Assembly (NCBI RefSeq): GCF_042684505.1
Contig: NZ_JBHULT010000005.1
Location: forward strand, 496,001-560,000
Direction of reading: 5' to 3'
DNA length: 64,000 bases
Source of the DNA: Salinimicrobium flavum
GTDB taxonomy: Bacteria > Bacteroidota > Bacteroidia > Flavobacteriales > Flavobacteriaceae
Positions 17,998 through 26,637 of the stretch are shown here, one piece after another. The notes under the pieces were generated by a model, which worked only from the letters and a program-made list of their open reading frames with translations, had not been told where the DNA came from and did no database searches. A program made the translations under genes and the position numbers. Position 1 is the stretch's first letter, and every line of letters starts with the position of its first letter.

Positions 17998-18567
17998 TTA
18001 TTTCCTGATCACCTGAACTTTTCCATCATTGCTCAGCTTAATGATCGCCGAGGGTTTTGGTGTCTTTTTTGACCGGTTCAAATTTACTACATAGTCCACA
18101 CCTTTTAAAATTTCCGGAGAGATTTGCGCGAAGGATTCGGGAGTTGGTCGCCCGCTGATATTTGCCGAGGTAGAGACCAGCGGTTTTTTTAATTTTCTGA
18201 TGAGTTTTGAACAAAAATCATCCTTGGTGACCCTAATTCCCAGGGTGTCATCTTCCCCCACCAGGTTCTCTGCTATACGAATAGGCCGATCATATACTAT
18301 GGTAGTTGGCTTTTCTGCATATTTGAGGATGTCATAAGCCACTTCGGGCACCTCTTCCACATACTGGTTGAGCATTTTGAAGTCTGATACCAGGCAGATC
18401 ATTGCCCTGGTCTCACTGCGCTTTTTTAGCCGGTAGATCTTATCGATGGCATCTGCATTGGTAGCATCACAACCAATTCCCCACACGGTGTCTGTAGGAT
18501 AGAGTATGATCCCCCCTCTTTTAAGAACCGTAAGGGCATTGTTTAATTCTTCATAAAGATTTTCCAT
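17998..18567 (-). CDS. tsaC: L-threonylcarbamoyladenylate synthase (TsaC/Sua5/YrdC)
   Basis: Makes threonylcarbamoyl-AMP from threonine, bicarbonate and ATP, the first step of t6A37 tRNA modification. The YrdC-like fold is visible: GGIILYPTDTVWGIGCDA (residues 18-35), KKRSETRAMICL (about 48-59) and STSANISGRPTP (about 138-149). At 189 aa it is the short, TsaC-type enzyme without the C-terminal Sua5 domain. It overlaps the 3' end of the upstream glycosyltransferase gene by 17 bp, so it is translated from the glycan-cluster transcript, which couples a housekeeping gene to envelope genes. Confidence 0.93.
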   Translation of the reverse strand: MENLYEELNNALTVLKRGGIILYPTDTVWGIGCDATNADAIDKIYRLKKRSETRAMICLVSDFKMLNQYVEEVPEVAYDILKYAEKPTTIVYDRPIRIAENLVGEDDTLGIRVTKDDFCSKLIRKLKKPLVSTSANISGRPTPESFAQISPEILKGVDYVVNLNRSKKTPKPSAIIKLSNDGKVQVIRK

Positions 18568-19666
18568 AGATCACTTTTTTGTATTCCGTATAGGTTTTTT
18601 CGGCCATTATTTCACTGGTACATTCCCTGTACAGTTTTTCCCGGGAAATTTCGGCAAAGGTCGGGATTACCTCTGGATTTTGCATTAAAAACCGAATGTT
18701 TTCCCCCAGTGCGATATGATCATAAGCCGGTGCTAAAAGTCCGTTCACTTTATGTTGGATTACCTCGGGTATACCGCCCACGTTGGTACTTACCACGGGA
18801 ATGCCATGGTAAAAGGATTCATAGATCACCTGCGGAATTCCTTCTATCTCTGAGGTCATGAGCATCGCGCTGAACTGGGGGATCAGGCCGGATGCATCAG
18901 GGATGTATCCCAAAAAGGAGAAATAAGCTTCCAGTTCCAGGTCATTTACCAATTGCTTCAGCTGTTCAGTTCTTTTACTAAAGTTCCCAATCTGAACAAA
19001 ATGTAACTTCGTATTTTCCTCCTTTTTCAGCCAGTGTGCGGTCATAATGAAAGTCTCGAGGTTTTTGGCTTCTATATGATTGGCGATATTCCCAATCAGT
19101 AAAGTTTCAGATGGAAGTTTCAGCTTTTCATGTATCAAAAAAGGGGCTTTTCTTTCTTTATTATCGGTTCTCGTACCGTGGTATATGACCTCCAGTCTGT
19201 TACCCCCATTTATGGTTTGATCACTTATGGTTTTGGTCGCTTCAGAAACGCACAGGATCTTTTTGACCTTAGGATAATTGTATTTGTATAGGGTCTGTTT
19301 CCTGGTCCTTATTGGGAAAGAGGTCTTTTTGCTGAGAATGAATGGGGGCAGGTCTGCCAGGTGATCTGCCATGACCGTATGGGTTAGGGCCGTACTGTCA
19401 TGAATGTGCAGCAGATCAAATTTGTGTTTCTTAACCACACCTAATAACCTGCTCATAAACCGGGGGTCGAGCTTATTGGCCAGGGGTGCATCGTAAAGTG
19501 GAATTCCGGTTTTTTTTAATCTCTTGTGCAGGATGCCATTCTGGACACAAAGTACATGATTTTCAACCAGGTCTTTCTTTTCCAGTTCAAAGCAAAGATT
19601 TTCCAGGTGGTTTTCACCACCACCCCAATTTTGTGCTGCAGAAAGATGTAGGATCTTCAACTTCAT
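18551..19666 (-). CDS. Glycosyltransferase family 4 (GT-B)
   Basis: Retaining GT-B glycosyltransferase, 371 aa. N-terminal domain ILHLSAAQNWGGGENHL is a typical GT4 acceptor-side opening, where the GGGE glycine loop binds substrate. The C-terminal donor domain has IGNIANHIEAKN, the LGYIPDASGLIPQFSAML region and the E-x7-E motif EGIPQVIYESFYHGIPVV with GGIPEVI. Cytoplasmic, probably adding one sugar to a lipopolysaccharide or surface glycan. It starts 10 bp after the preceding glycosyltransferase and overlaps tsaC at its end. Donor sugar not predictable. Confidence 0.9.
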   Translation of the reverse strand: MKLKILHLSAAQNWGGGENHLENLCFELEKKDLVENHVLCVQNGILHKRLKKTGIPLYDAPLANKLDPRFMSRLLGVVKKHKFDLLHIHDSTALTHTVMADHLADLPPFILSKKTSFPIRTRKQTLYKYNYPKVKKILCVSEATKTISDQTINGGNRLEVIYHGTRTDNKERKAPFLIHEKLKLPSETLLIGNIANHIEAKNLETFIMTAHWLKKEENTKLHFVQIGNFSKRTEQLKQLVNDLELEAYFSFLGYIPDASGLIPQFSAMLMTSEIEGIPQVIYESFYHGIPVVSTNVGGIPEVIQHKVNGLLAPAYDHIALGENIRFLMQNPEVIPTFAEISREKLYRECTSEIMAEKTYTEYKKVIYGKSL

Positions 19667-19676
19667 TCTTTGATTT

Positions 19677-20753
19677 TCAAGTCAGCTGGCGATATAGATC
19701 AAGATATTCCTTTGCGGTGGTATCCCAGTTAAACCGGGAACCTCTTTTTTTTAATTCTGCTGTATAGACCTCCGGGTTAGCTTCAAATTCTGCCATTCCT
19801 TTATTAAAGACCTGTGCCATAGAATGAGGATCGAAGTCATCCCAATAAAAAGCATATTCCCCTCCAATTTCGGGAAGAGAAGTTCTGTTGGCAAGGAATA
19901 CAGGTTTTCCGTAGGCCATGGCTTCAATTGGCGGTAAACCAAAACCCTCGAAAAGAGAAGGGAAAACAAAAGCTGAACAATTCTTTAAATAATAATGTTT
20001 TTCTTTTTCTGATATTTTGCCGGCCAGGAAAACCCGGTCTTCCAGGTTAAATTTATTAATCTCCTGCATTACAACCTGACCATAAGGTTTATCATTGTTG
20101 CCTGCAATGATTAACTGGTAATCTTCAAGATAATGTAGCATTCCAACAAGGGAATGGAAGTTTTTCATTTCCAGGAATTGACCAATGCAAAACAAAAACG
20201 GTTTTTTGAGTGAAAAAGAAGTTTTAGGGGCCGGTATTTCTTCCTCAATTGGAACAACAGGATTGCCGTTGTAAATTACAGTTTGAAAGATTGAAGGTGG
20301 AATATTAAAATACTGATTGGCCGATTCTCGTGAGTGCTCTGAGATAAACGCAATCGCATCACACCGATCAATCTTTTCTTTCAGAAGTTGAATTTTTTCG
20401 GGATTTCTATCTTCAGGTTTATCCTTTTCCATGAAAATAACGTCGTGGAAGGTAAGTAGATAAGGTTGATCGTGGAAAGGTTCTATTTTGGAATTTTGAT
20501 TAAGTGAATGCCATAGGTCGTACTTTTTTCTTATTCTGAAAGATTTATATCTATTCAGGTCGTAATACTTATTATAGGTTACATCCTTACCAAAATCTTT
20601 AAGAGATTTTCTGGAAGCTGCATTGACTACTAAATTAAATTCTTCATTGTTGTTAACCAGGTTCTTTATCAACCAGTAATTGAACTGACCAAAGCCTGAG
20701 AACATATTTTTTATATTATGGGCTTCTAAGAAAACTTGCTTGCGTTGCGACAT
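19677..20753 (-). CDS. Glycosyltransferase family 4 (GT-B)
   Basis: GT-B glycosyltransferase, 358 aa. The N-terminal region includes HNIKNMFSGFGQFNYWLIKNL, similar to mannosyl/glucosyltransferases that open with a G-x-G-x-Y loop. The donor half carries FCIGQFLEMKN, LAGKISEKEKHYYLKNCSAFVF and the signature PSLFEGFGLPPIEAMAYG with GGEYAFYWD, all expected of GT4. First gene of the minus-strand run GT-GT-tsaC-cca-ctaA, driven by the TTG-N17-TATATTTG promoter at 20781-20808. Probably a glycan-core or O-unit transferase; substrate unknown. Confidence 0.9.
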   Translation of the reverse strand: MSQRKQVFLEAHNIKNMFSGFGQFNYWLIKNLVNNNEEFNLVVNAASRKSLKDFGKDVTYNKYYDLNRYKSFRIRKKYDLWHSLNQNSKIEPFHDQPYLLTFHDVIFMEKDKPEDRNPEKIQLLKEKIDRCDAIAFISEHSRESANQYFNIPPSIFQTVIYNGNPVVPIEEEIPAPKTSFSLKKPFLFCIGQFLEMKNFHSLVGMLHYLEDYQLIIAGNNDKPYGQVVMQEINKFNLEDRVFLAGKISEKEKHYYLKNCSAFVFPSLFEGFGLPPIEAMAYGKPVFLANRTSLPEIGGEYAFYWDDFDPHSMAQVFNKGMAEFEANPEVYTAELKKRGSRFNWDTTAKEYLDLYRQLT

Positions 20754-20772
20754 TTAAACGTAATGGTCCTGT

Positions 20773-20780
20773 TATGTTTG
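20773..20780 (+). promoter_or_regulatory. -7 element TATGTTTG facing the 20857 gene
   Basis: Perfect TAnnTTTG on the plus strand, immediately abutting the divergent -7 at 20781. No TTG lies at 17-22 bases (nearest is 25 away at 20745-20747), so it may be weak. It would give a leader of about 70 nt for the gene starting at 20857. Confidence 0.4.
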
Positions 20781-20808
20781 CAAATATATGGAATGAGATA
20801 AGGTGCAA
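20781..20808 (-). promoter_or_regulatory. Promoter of the glycosyltransferase operon (TTG-N17-TATATTTG)
   Basis: Minus-strand -33 TTG at 20808-20806, 17-base spacer, and TATATTTG at 20788-20781, a perfect Bacteroidetes promoter 28 bases before the ATG at 20753. The adjoining plus-strand TATGTTTG (20773-20780) makes a head-to-head -7 pair. Confidence 0.75.
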
Positions 20809-20856
20809 GTGTGTAGTTTATTATATTTTTAATGGCTGTAACACTAAAGAAGAAGC

Positions 20857-21810
20857 TTGAAGATTACCATTATTTCTCCGTTTTCGTTCGGTTATATAAA
20901 TGCCCTGGTAGAAGAATTACAAAGCTATCCTTCTGTTGAGGTCAGTTTTATTCAACTGGATAAGTTTAAGCTCGAATATTCAGGTGTTCCGCAGAGGGTT
21001 AAGAATTTCTTTTCAAAAACACTTCTTTGCAGGAATATAAAGCAAAAATATCTTGAAGATCAAATTAAAAAAGAAATATTAAGCTGCCCTCCTTCAAATT
21101 ATATTCTTGTGATCAGACCTGATAAGTTAAAAGGTGAGACACTCCTCTTTCTAAAGGAACATACAAAGCAATTAATTTCCTATTACTTTGATGCTATTGT
21201 CAATATACCGAAAATGAAGGAAAGGCTTCCTTATTTTGATAAGGTCTATAGTTATGAAAAGGAAGATGTAGAAAAATACGACCTGGGTTTTATCACAAAT
21301 TTCATTCCTGTCGATCACTATATTAAGAATAAAGAAAATAATATTGTCTTCAATATATCTTCTTATGATGAAAGATTTCCTGTCATCGAAGCTGTGGCCC
21401 GGCAATTAAATGAGCAAAACCATCCATATAATATATTGATAAGGCAAAGGAAAGGGCTAAAATCAAAATATGTTAAAATGCTCAGGGATTATCTTCCCCT
21501 ATCCGAAACCAAGAAGATGATCGAGCAGGCCGGAATTCTTTTAGATATTCAAAAATGTGATCAAAAGGGTCTTAGTTTCAGGGTTTTTGAGGCTCTTGGT
21601 GCCGGTAAGAAGTTGATCACTACCAATTCAGCTGTTGTGGATTATGACTTTTTTAATCCTGATAATATTTGTGTGATAAACAAGAAGAAGCCTGTGATCT
21701 CAAAAGAATTTTTGAACAAACCTTATGTTGACATTCCCGAATCAATAGTGGCCAAGTACCGGCGCAGAGCATGGATCAAAGAGGTCTTTGGGATTGAAAA
21801 GAGGAATTAA
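20857..21810 (+). CDS. Putative GT-B-like polysaccharide biosynthesis protein (TTG start)
   Basis: A 317-aa protein of uncertain identity inside the glycan cluster. The start KITIISPFSFGYINALVEEL and the C-terminal region with FRVFEALGAGKKLITTNS (a typical GT-B donor-site helix with E-x-x-GAGK) suggest a degenerate GT-B fold, like CgeB-type or LPS-biosynthesis proteins. Both domains are shorter than in its neighbours. The first codon is TTG at 20857. The stop overlaps the convergent glycosyltransferase stop by 3 bp (21808-21810 against 21807-21809). Codon use appears AT-richer than in flanking genes. Function inferred from context only. Confidence 0.65.
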   Translation: MKITIISPFSFGYINALVEELQSYPSVEVSFIQLDKFKLEYSGVPQRVKNFFSKTLLCRNIKQKYLEDQIKKEILSCPPSNYILVIRPDKLKGETLLFLKEHTKQLISYYFDAIVNIPKMKERLPYFDKVYSYEKEDVEKYDLGFITNFIPVDHYIKNKENNIVFNISSYDERFPVIEAVARQLNEQNHPYNILIRQRKGLKSKYVKMLRDYLPLSETKKMIEQAGILLDIQKCDQKGLSFRVFEALGAGKKLITTNSAVVDYDFFNPDNICVINKKKPVISKEFLNKPYVDIPESIVAKYRRRAWIKEVFGIEKRN

Positions 21811-22907
21811 GCTTTTTCGAGACCTTTGTAAAATTCATAGTATTCCCTTTCCATCACTGTAAGGTTAAATTTCCTTTGCACCAGTTCTAAAGCATTCTTT
21901 TTTACCTTTTCTCTAAGTTCTTCCTCTTCCAGTAATCTAATTACATTATGAGCTAGTGATTCAGGTTGTTTTACGGGAGAGATCATCCCGGTGATTTCAT
22001 TTTTCACAGCTTCTCCCGTACCTCCTGCTGCAGTTGCAGCCACAGGCACTCCGGCAGCAAAAGCCTCCATTATTGAAAGAGGCAGTCCTTCGGTATCTGA
22101 TGAAAGCATGAAAACATCAAATTCAGGGAGAATTTCAGGAATATCATTTCTAAAACCTGCAAAAATAACCTGATCGGAAATCCCAAGTTGGGTAGAACGT
22201 GATTTCAATTCCTGTTCTAAAGGTCCCTGGCCAACGATCACAAACCTGACAGGTTTCTGAGTGTTTTGTAAAATGATTTCCGCTGCCTCTAAAAAAGTAA
22301 AAAGGTCTTTTTGTTTGGTAAGTCCCGCGATGTTTCCCACGATAAGCGTATCGGGAGGCAGATTATAATCCCGGTGTAGTATTCCTGTATTACGAAATTT
22401 AGAAAATTTTTCAACTTCAATTCCGTCGTAGATCACTTTCACTTTACTTTCGTCCTTAAGAACAGGTTTCAAAACCTCCTTTACAGCTTCGGAAACACAA
22501 ATGATTTTGTCTATACGAGGACTGTTATATTTTCTAACTTTAAAGAAGTTCTTGTGGACTTTATTATTTCTTTTCCTGGAGTAAACAAATCGCAGCTTCG
22601 GAAAAAATTTCACTGCCAGTAAACTTAATGTAAAAGCTTTTGAGTCATGAACATGCAGAACATTTATCTTCTCCTTTCTTATTACTTTAATCAACTCAGT
22701 GAGGAATTTTAAGGAGTACTTCGACTTTCTGGAAGCTGAATAGAAAGAGATATCTTGTTCCAGGCACTTTTTCTCCAGGACAGAATCTTTTGCACAGAAG
22801 ATGATCTGCTCGAGGTCCCTATGAGTCTTTAATATATGATAGGTGGTCAACATTTGGTTATCCCCACCACGCCATTCTATTATGGTTGAAACATGCAATA
22901 TCTTCAT
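21807..22907 (-). CDS. Glycosyltransferase family 4 (GT-B)
   Basis: GT-B glycosyltransferase, 366 aa. N terminus ILHVSTIIEWRGGDNQML places the substrate loop (RGGDNQ) as in GT4 enzymes, and the HVHDSKAF motif appears near residue 90. Donor domain motifs are VGNIAGLTKQKDLFTFLEA, VGQGPLEQEL, FAGFRNDIPEI, and DTEGLPLSIMEAFAAGVPVAA with GGTGEAV. The opening is strikingly similar to the GT at 18551-19666 (both KILHxS with a GG[E/D]N loop), so the two may be paralogues. Divergent from the kinase gene at 23012. Likely lipopolysaccharide core or O-unit assembly. Confidence 0.92.
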   Translation of the reverse strand: MKILHVSTIIEWRGGDNQMLTTYHILKTHRDLEQIIFCAKDSVLEKKCLEQDISFYSASRKSKYSLKFLTELIKVIRKEKINVLHVHDSKAFTLSLLAVKFFPKLRFVYSRKRNNKVHKNFFKVRKYNSPRIDKIICVSEAVKEVLKPVLKDESKVKVIYDGIEVEKFSKFRNTGILHRDYNLPPDTLIVGNIAGLTKQKDLFTFLEAAEIILQNTQKPVRFVIVGQGPLEQELKSRSTQLGISDQVIFAGFRNDIPEILPEFDVFMLSSDTEGLPLSIMEAFAAGVPVAATAAGGTGEAVKNEITGMISPVKQPESLAHNVIRLLEEEELREKVKKNALELVQRKFNLTVMEREYYEFYKGLEKA

Positions 22908-22999
22908 TTTACAATATTAGGATTAAAAAATGAGATTTTTCAGGCATTAGCTTTAGGTTCTTTTTTGCAACTCCTTTGTAAAAAACTCCTTCTTTATTG

Positions 23000-23007
23000 T
23001 AGCTTTG
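23000..23007 (+). promoter_or_regulatory. -7 element TAGCTTTG only 4 nt before the start codon
   Basis: Perfect TAnnTTTG; a TTG lies 21 bases upstream (22976-22978). It ends 4 bases before the ATG at 23012, so the transcript would begin at or next to the start codon (leaderless). Confidence 0.55.
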
Positions 23008-23011
23008 CCTA

Positions 23012-23776
23012 ATGAAGCTGGTGATCTCAGAAAATTTTGAAAGTTCACGGAAAGAGATCCTGGACCTGTTAAACCATTTTGATGGGAAAGGGGAGCAGTT
23101 TGGTCCGGGTTTGCGTAATACCATTAAATTGTTTGAATTACAGGGGATGAGGGTGAATATCAAAGCTTTCAGGATCCCTAATCCAATTAATAAAGTTGCC
23201 TACAGGTTTCTGCGAAAGTCAAAGGCTGAACGTTCTTTTAATTACGCCCTGAAACTTTTGGAAAAAGGAATAGGAACCCCAAGACCCGTAGCCTATGCAG
23301 AAGAGACCTCCCCGGTTTCCTTTAACCGAAGTTTCTATGTAAGCGAACATCTTCCTTATGATCTTACCTACCGCGAGCTGGTAAATGATACAGCCTTCCC
23401 GCAACATGAAGAAATCCTCAGGGCCTTTACCCGGTTTACTTATGAGCTTCACGAAAAACAGGTGCAGTTCCTGGATCATTCCCCGGGTAATACTTTAATT
23501 CAGCTCAACAATGGGGATTTTAAATTCTTCCTGGTTGATCTCAACAGGATGAACTTTAAACCGCTGACTTTTGAAGAAAGAATGCAGAATTTTTCGCGGT
23601 TAACCTGTAAAAGGGAAATGGTGAGAACCATGGCTTCTGAGTATGCCCGACTCACAGGAAAACCTGAAGCTGAAGTATTTGAGAAAATGTGGTCGTATAC
23701 GGTAGAATTCCAGAAGACTTTTAGACGCAAGAAAAAACTTAAAAAGAAACTTAAATTCTGGAGAAAACAGACTTAG
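23012..23776 (+). CDS. Lipopolysaccharide kinase, InaA/KdkA family
   Basis: Small protein-kinase-like enzyme, 254 aa, of the family that phosphorylates sugars of the lipopolysaccharide core (Kdo or heptose). The catalytic loop reads LDHSPGN (D155, N160), and the metal-binding aspartate is in FLVDLNRM (D176), in place of DFG. The N-terminal lobe keeps a Lys in MRVNIKAF and an Arg-rich segment KVAYRFLRKSKAERSF. The C terminus is strongly basic (RRKKKLKKKLKFWRKQ), suggesting membrane association. Converges with the CDP-glycerol transferase gene, overlapping it by 4 bp. Context supports a role in phosphorylating the surface glycan. Confidence 0.82.
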   Translation: MKLVISENFESSRKEILDLLNHFDGKGEQFGPGLRNTIKLFELQGMRVNIKAFRIPNPINKVAYRFLRKSKAERSFNYALKLLEKGIGTPRPVAYAEETSPVSFNRSFYVSEHLPYDLTYRELVNDTAFPQHEEILRAFTRFTYELHEKQVQFLDHSPGNTLIQLNNGDFKFFLVDLNRMNFKPLTFEERMQNFSRLTCKREMVRTMASEYARLTGKPEAEVFEKMWSYTVEFQKTFRRKKKLKKKLKFWRKQT

Positions 23777-24828
23777 AGTCTGAACCGCTTCTTTTTCCTT
23801 TTGAACATGCGGTTGATCTTCTTTCTTCTTAAGAGAGGAAGTTTTCGTCTTTCGGGGACCCCATTCCTTTCTATGTAATCTTCTACAGCATTGACCATTC
23901 GCTCTGCCGACTTGCCATCATTATAAGGATGATAGTTTTCAATGATCAATTGACGATCTTTTTTAAAGAGATCTCTGGTAAGATTCTGTTCTACCTTTCC
24001 TGTGAGCCCCGAATATTCTTTTGAATCATCCCATAAGATCAGCTCAGAATTGTTTCTGAAGGTGATCACCGGTTTGTCAAGTAGCAGGAATTCATAGACC
24101 ACAGATGAGGTGTCGCTTATCATCAGGTCTGCCATCAACAGGAATTTCACGATGTTAGGCTCCTTTTCAAGGATCACATTCTCCCGGTTTTCGGCTAATT
24201 TGCGGTAGGTGTCAATTACACCGGGCGCCATGAGGTCATGGAACTTGATAAGTATAAGGTATTCGTTGTTCTCAGACAACCGCTCAATTTCTCCTCTTAA
24301 CGCAGGAGCAGAGGTAAGGGAGGGTGAAAAAGTGGGGGCGTATAAAATGATCTTTGAAGCCTTGTGCTGCTCTAAAAGACGTTTTTTCTCGGCTTCATAT
24401 TTTTTCGCATCCTTCCCGTAGATGTCCAGTTTAGGCCACCCTGTTTCCATCACTTCAAAATTTCTGTGCCTTCTTTTCAGCCGGTTAAACCGGCGGGTAA
24501 AGTATGGCCCCTGGGTAAGATAGAGGTCAAAATAGTGACGAATCTTAAAATGTCCTTTCTTCTCTCCCGCCAGTCCGTGGAAGACCTGTGTCTTGACGCC
24601 ACGAAGGTAATGAGGAACTTCATTGCCGGGACAAAAGATGGCATCACTCTCATAGTTTACCAGTTCCTCGAGGTCAAATGTGTGGCGTTCTTCAGGAAAA
24701 GGAAATTTTTCCCTGAGATTTTCGGTAAGGAACCATAGGTATTCGTGGTTTTTCTCTTTTAGCACCTGCATTACAGGTTCTAAAATTCCGAAGGCGTAGG
24801 GATTCTGGCAGAAAAGTATGATTTTCAT
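23773..24828 (-). CDS. CDP-glycerol glycerophosphotransferase family protein (TagF/TagB-like)
   Basis: Transfers polyol-phosphate from a CDP-activated donor, as in teichoic-acid synthesis. Family features: HGLAGEKKGHFKIRHYFD (near residue 85), ILYAPTFSPS (near 148) and the late active-site block LMADLMISDTSSVVYEFLLLDKPVITF (near 235-260), with the DTSS loop that binds the CDP donor. Start at 24828 (MKIILFCQNPY), chosen over 24873; it leaves 1 bp to the upstream gene's stop. The C terminus is very basic (KKINRMFKRKKKRFRL). Partner of the nucleotidyltransferase upstream; donor polyol unknown. Such genes also decorate Gram-negative glycans. Confidence 0.85.
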   Translation of the reverse strand: MKIILFCQNPYAFGILEPVMQVLKEKNHEYLWFLTENLREKFPFPEERHTFDLEELVNYESDAIFCPGNEVPHYLRGVKTQVFHGLAGEKKGHFKIRHYFDLYLTQGPYFTRRFNRLKRRHRNFEVMETGWPKLDIYGKDAKKYEAEKKRLLEQHKASKIILYAPTFSPSLTSAPALRGEIERLSENNEYLILIKFHDLMAPGVIDTYRKLAENRENVILEKEPNIVKFLLMADLMISDTSSVVYEFLLLDKPVITFRNNSELILWDDSKEYSGLTGKVEQNLTRDLFKKDRQLIIENYHPYNDGKSAERMVNAVEDYIERNGVPERRKLPLLRRKKINRMFKRKKKRFRL

Positions 24829-24829
24829 C

Positions 24830-25510
24830 TTAGAACATATTATTGGCAACTTCGAGATCCTCCTTAAAATCAACTTCCATACACCTGAAATCAGAAATAT
24901 CTACCGCTTTTATTTTTAAATTATCCTTTTCAATAGCCGTTTCGATCCCTTTTTCAAAGTAATCGTTGTCATCACAATTCTCCAAATGGTCTATAAAAAC
25001 CGGCATATCATCTTTGCTGATGAAATTGATGCCTACTGCTTCTCCAAGCCCGTTCGTAACCTGTTTGGAAAGTTCATGGATATAACCATTTTTAAGGGTG
25101 TATTTCACTTCTTCTTCCGCTACTCTTGAAGTATTTACAGAGACAAAGGAATTCTTTTGTCCCATTTCTTCTTTCAACATGGTAAAAAGTTCGGCATCAA
25201 AGATAACATCCCCGTTTAGCCACAGTACATCTTCATTCCGGTACTTTTTCAAAGCCTTTAAAAGGCTTTTGGAAGTATTGGTGGCGTCAAAGAACTGATT
25301 GTAAATATAGGTGAGATCAGGGAAACGTTCCATGATCAGGTCTTTTTTAAATCCCACTACCACCGAAATATCATGTTCATTAAAGTTTGCCGAGAGGTTC
25401 TCTATTTGCAGTTCCATGATGCTTTTTCCTCCATTTAGCGGGGTCAAAGGTTTTGGAAATGGATTTCCAAGTCTTGAGCCTATGCCTGCTGCTAAAATGA
25501 TGATCTTCAT
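24830..25510 (-). CDS. Nucleotidyltransferase (LicC/sugar-nucleotide type)
   Basis: NTP-dependent nucleotidyltransferase, 226 aa, activating a phosphorylated sugar, polyol or choline. The signature KIIILAAGIGSRLGNPFPKP (start of the chain) has the G-x-G-x-R-x(n)-P-K-P pattern of the family, and the metal-binding LNGDVIFD is near residue 97. Its length is close to LicC-type cytidylyltransferases, but the acceptor cannot be read. The start codon overlaps the stop of the GT9 gene as ATGA (25507-25510), and the CDP-glycerol transferase follows 1 bp after its stop: a coupled pair that may make and use a CDP-activated alcohol. Confidence 0.85.
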   Translation of the reverse strand: MKIIILAAGIGSRLGNPFPKPLTPLNGGKSIMELQIENLSANFNEHDISVVVGFKKDLIMERFPDLTYIYNQFFDATNTSKSLLKALKKYRNEDVLWLNGDVIFDAELFTMLKEEMGQKNSFVSVNTSRVAEEEVKYTLKNGYIHELSKQVTNGLGEAVGINFISKDDMPVFIDHLENCDDNDYFEKGIETAIEKDNLKIKAVDISDFRCMEVDFKEDLEVANNMF

Positions 25511-26595
25511 ATAATTTGTTTATTCGGGTCTTGTTTAATCGTGTTTTTCAGGAATTTATCCAGGGGGGCGAAGATAAGGTTTGGAGTGAGGAGTTCATAA
25601 AATTGATAAGATTTTTTTGCTATCTCCTTCTTTTTGAGTCGGTTTAAGGCTTCCGGATTAAAATCATTAAGATGCACCGATACATTTTGTTTTCCGTCTT
25701 CATAGATGCTCCAGTTCTCCTTTTTTATCTGAGGTGAAAAGATGGAAAAGGTAGGGACATTCATGGCCTTGGCCATGTTCACCGCCCCACCTTCGTTCCC
25801 TACCAGCGCATCGCAATGGGAGGTGATCGCCATAAATTCTCTAAGGCTTTTTCCAAAGACCTCAAAAAAGATATTTTTCCGGGTTTTCGGTTGGCAAAGC
25901 TTCAGAAGATCTTCGGCTTCCTTTTTTTGCTTCGGAATGTAATTGAGCAGTAACCTGGCTTCGGTTTTCTCTACCAGGTGATCCAGCACCCTTGCCATGT
26001 AAGGCAAGGGATAGGTCTTTGCCGGGGAACTGCCCAAAATACCACACATGATCAATGGCTGCCCGGGTTCTATTCCTGCCTGCTGCAAAAGCACCTGTGC
26101 CGAGTTTTTTTCAGCTTCGGTAAGATAGATCTTAGGTTTGATCTCTTTCGGAAATTTTGAAGACAGTCCTTGCAAAAGCAGCATTCGGTTTTCTATGGCG
26201 AGTCCGGCACCGGTTTCTGCTGATTTTTTTAGACGGAAGGTGTGGGTGTAGAAATGTTTGGTGTACCACTTTTTATAGGAGATCCTTCTTTCGGCGCCCG
26301 AAAAAGCAGTAATGACAGCCGAATTTATCTTGGAATACACATCTATTACCACCGTATAATTTTCTGCCCTCACCTGTTTCAAAAAGGAGAAAAGTCCGGG
26401 GACTTTTTCATCTTTTTCGGGATCGAATAAAATGAACTTATCAATGTTCACATTATGCTCAACTACAGGGAGGGTATGCTTATGAATAAGGTAGTGTAGT
26501 TCGGCCGTAGGATACCTTTTCCGAAGTGCTTCAAAGAGGATGGAGGAGGTGAGCACATCTCCTATCATTTTTTGCTGAATGACCAGTATTTTCAT
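25507..26595 (-). CDS. Glycosyltransferase family 9 (heptosyltransferase-like)
   Basis: ADP-heptose:lipopolysaccharide heptosyltransferase family, 362 aa. N terminus ILVIQQKMIGDVLTSSILFEAL is the diagnostic GT9 opening with the acceptor-side Gly-Asp (GDVL). The donor domain includes HCDALVGNEGGAVNMAKAMNVPTFSIFSP (around residues 260-290), with the G-N-[ED]-G-G loop. Distal genes are the nucleotidyltransferase and CDP-glycerol transferase. This is the first gene of that three-gene run, after the dapD terminator; no clean promoter was seen in the 70-bp spacer. Expected role: core heptose or hexose addition. Confidence 0.88.
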   Translation of the reverse strand: MKILVIQQKMIGDVLTSSILFEALRKRYPTAELHYLIHKHTLPVVEHNVNIDKFILFDPEKDEKVPGLFSFLKQVRAENYTVVIDVYSKINSAVITAFSGAERRISYKKWYTKHFYTHTFRLKKSAETGAGLAIENRMLLLQGLSSKFPKEIKPKIYLTEAEKNSAQVLLQQAGIEPGQPLIMCGILGSSPAKTYPLPYMARVLDHLVEKTEARLLLNYIPKQKKEAEDLLKLCQPKTRKNIFFEVFGKSLREFMAITSHCDALVGNEGGAVNMAKAMNVPTFSIFSPQIKKENWSIYEDGKQNVSVHLNDFNPEALNRLKKKEIAKKSYQFYELLTPNLIFAPLDKFLKNTIKQDPNKQII

Positions 26596-26637
26596 TCTCC
26601 CTCTTAACGCTTCGATTATCCGAAGCTTTTAATTTTT

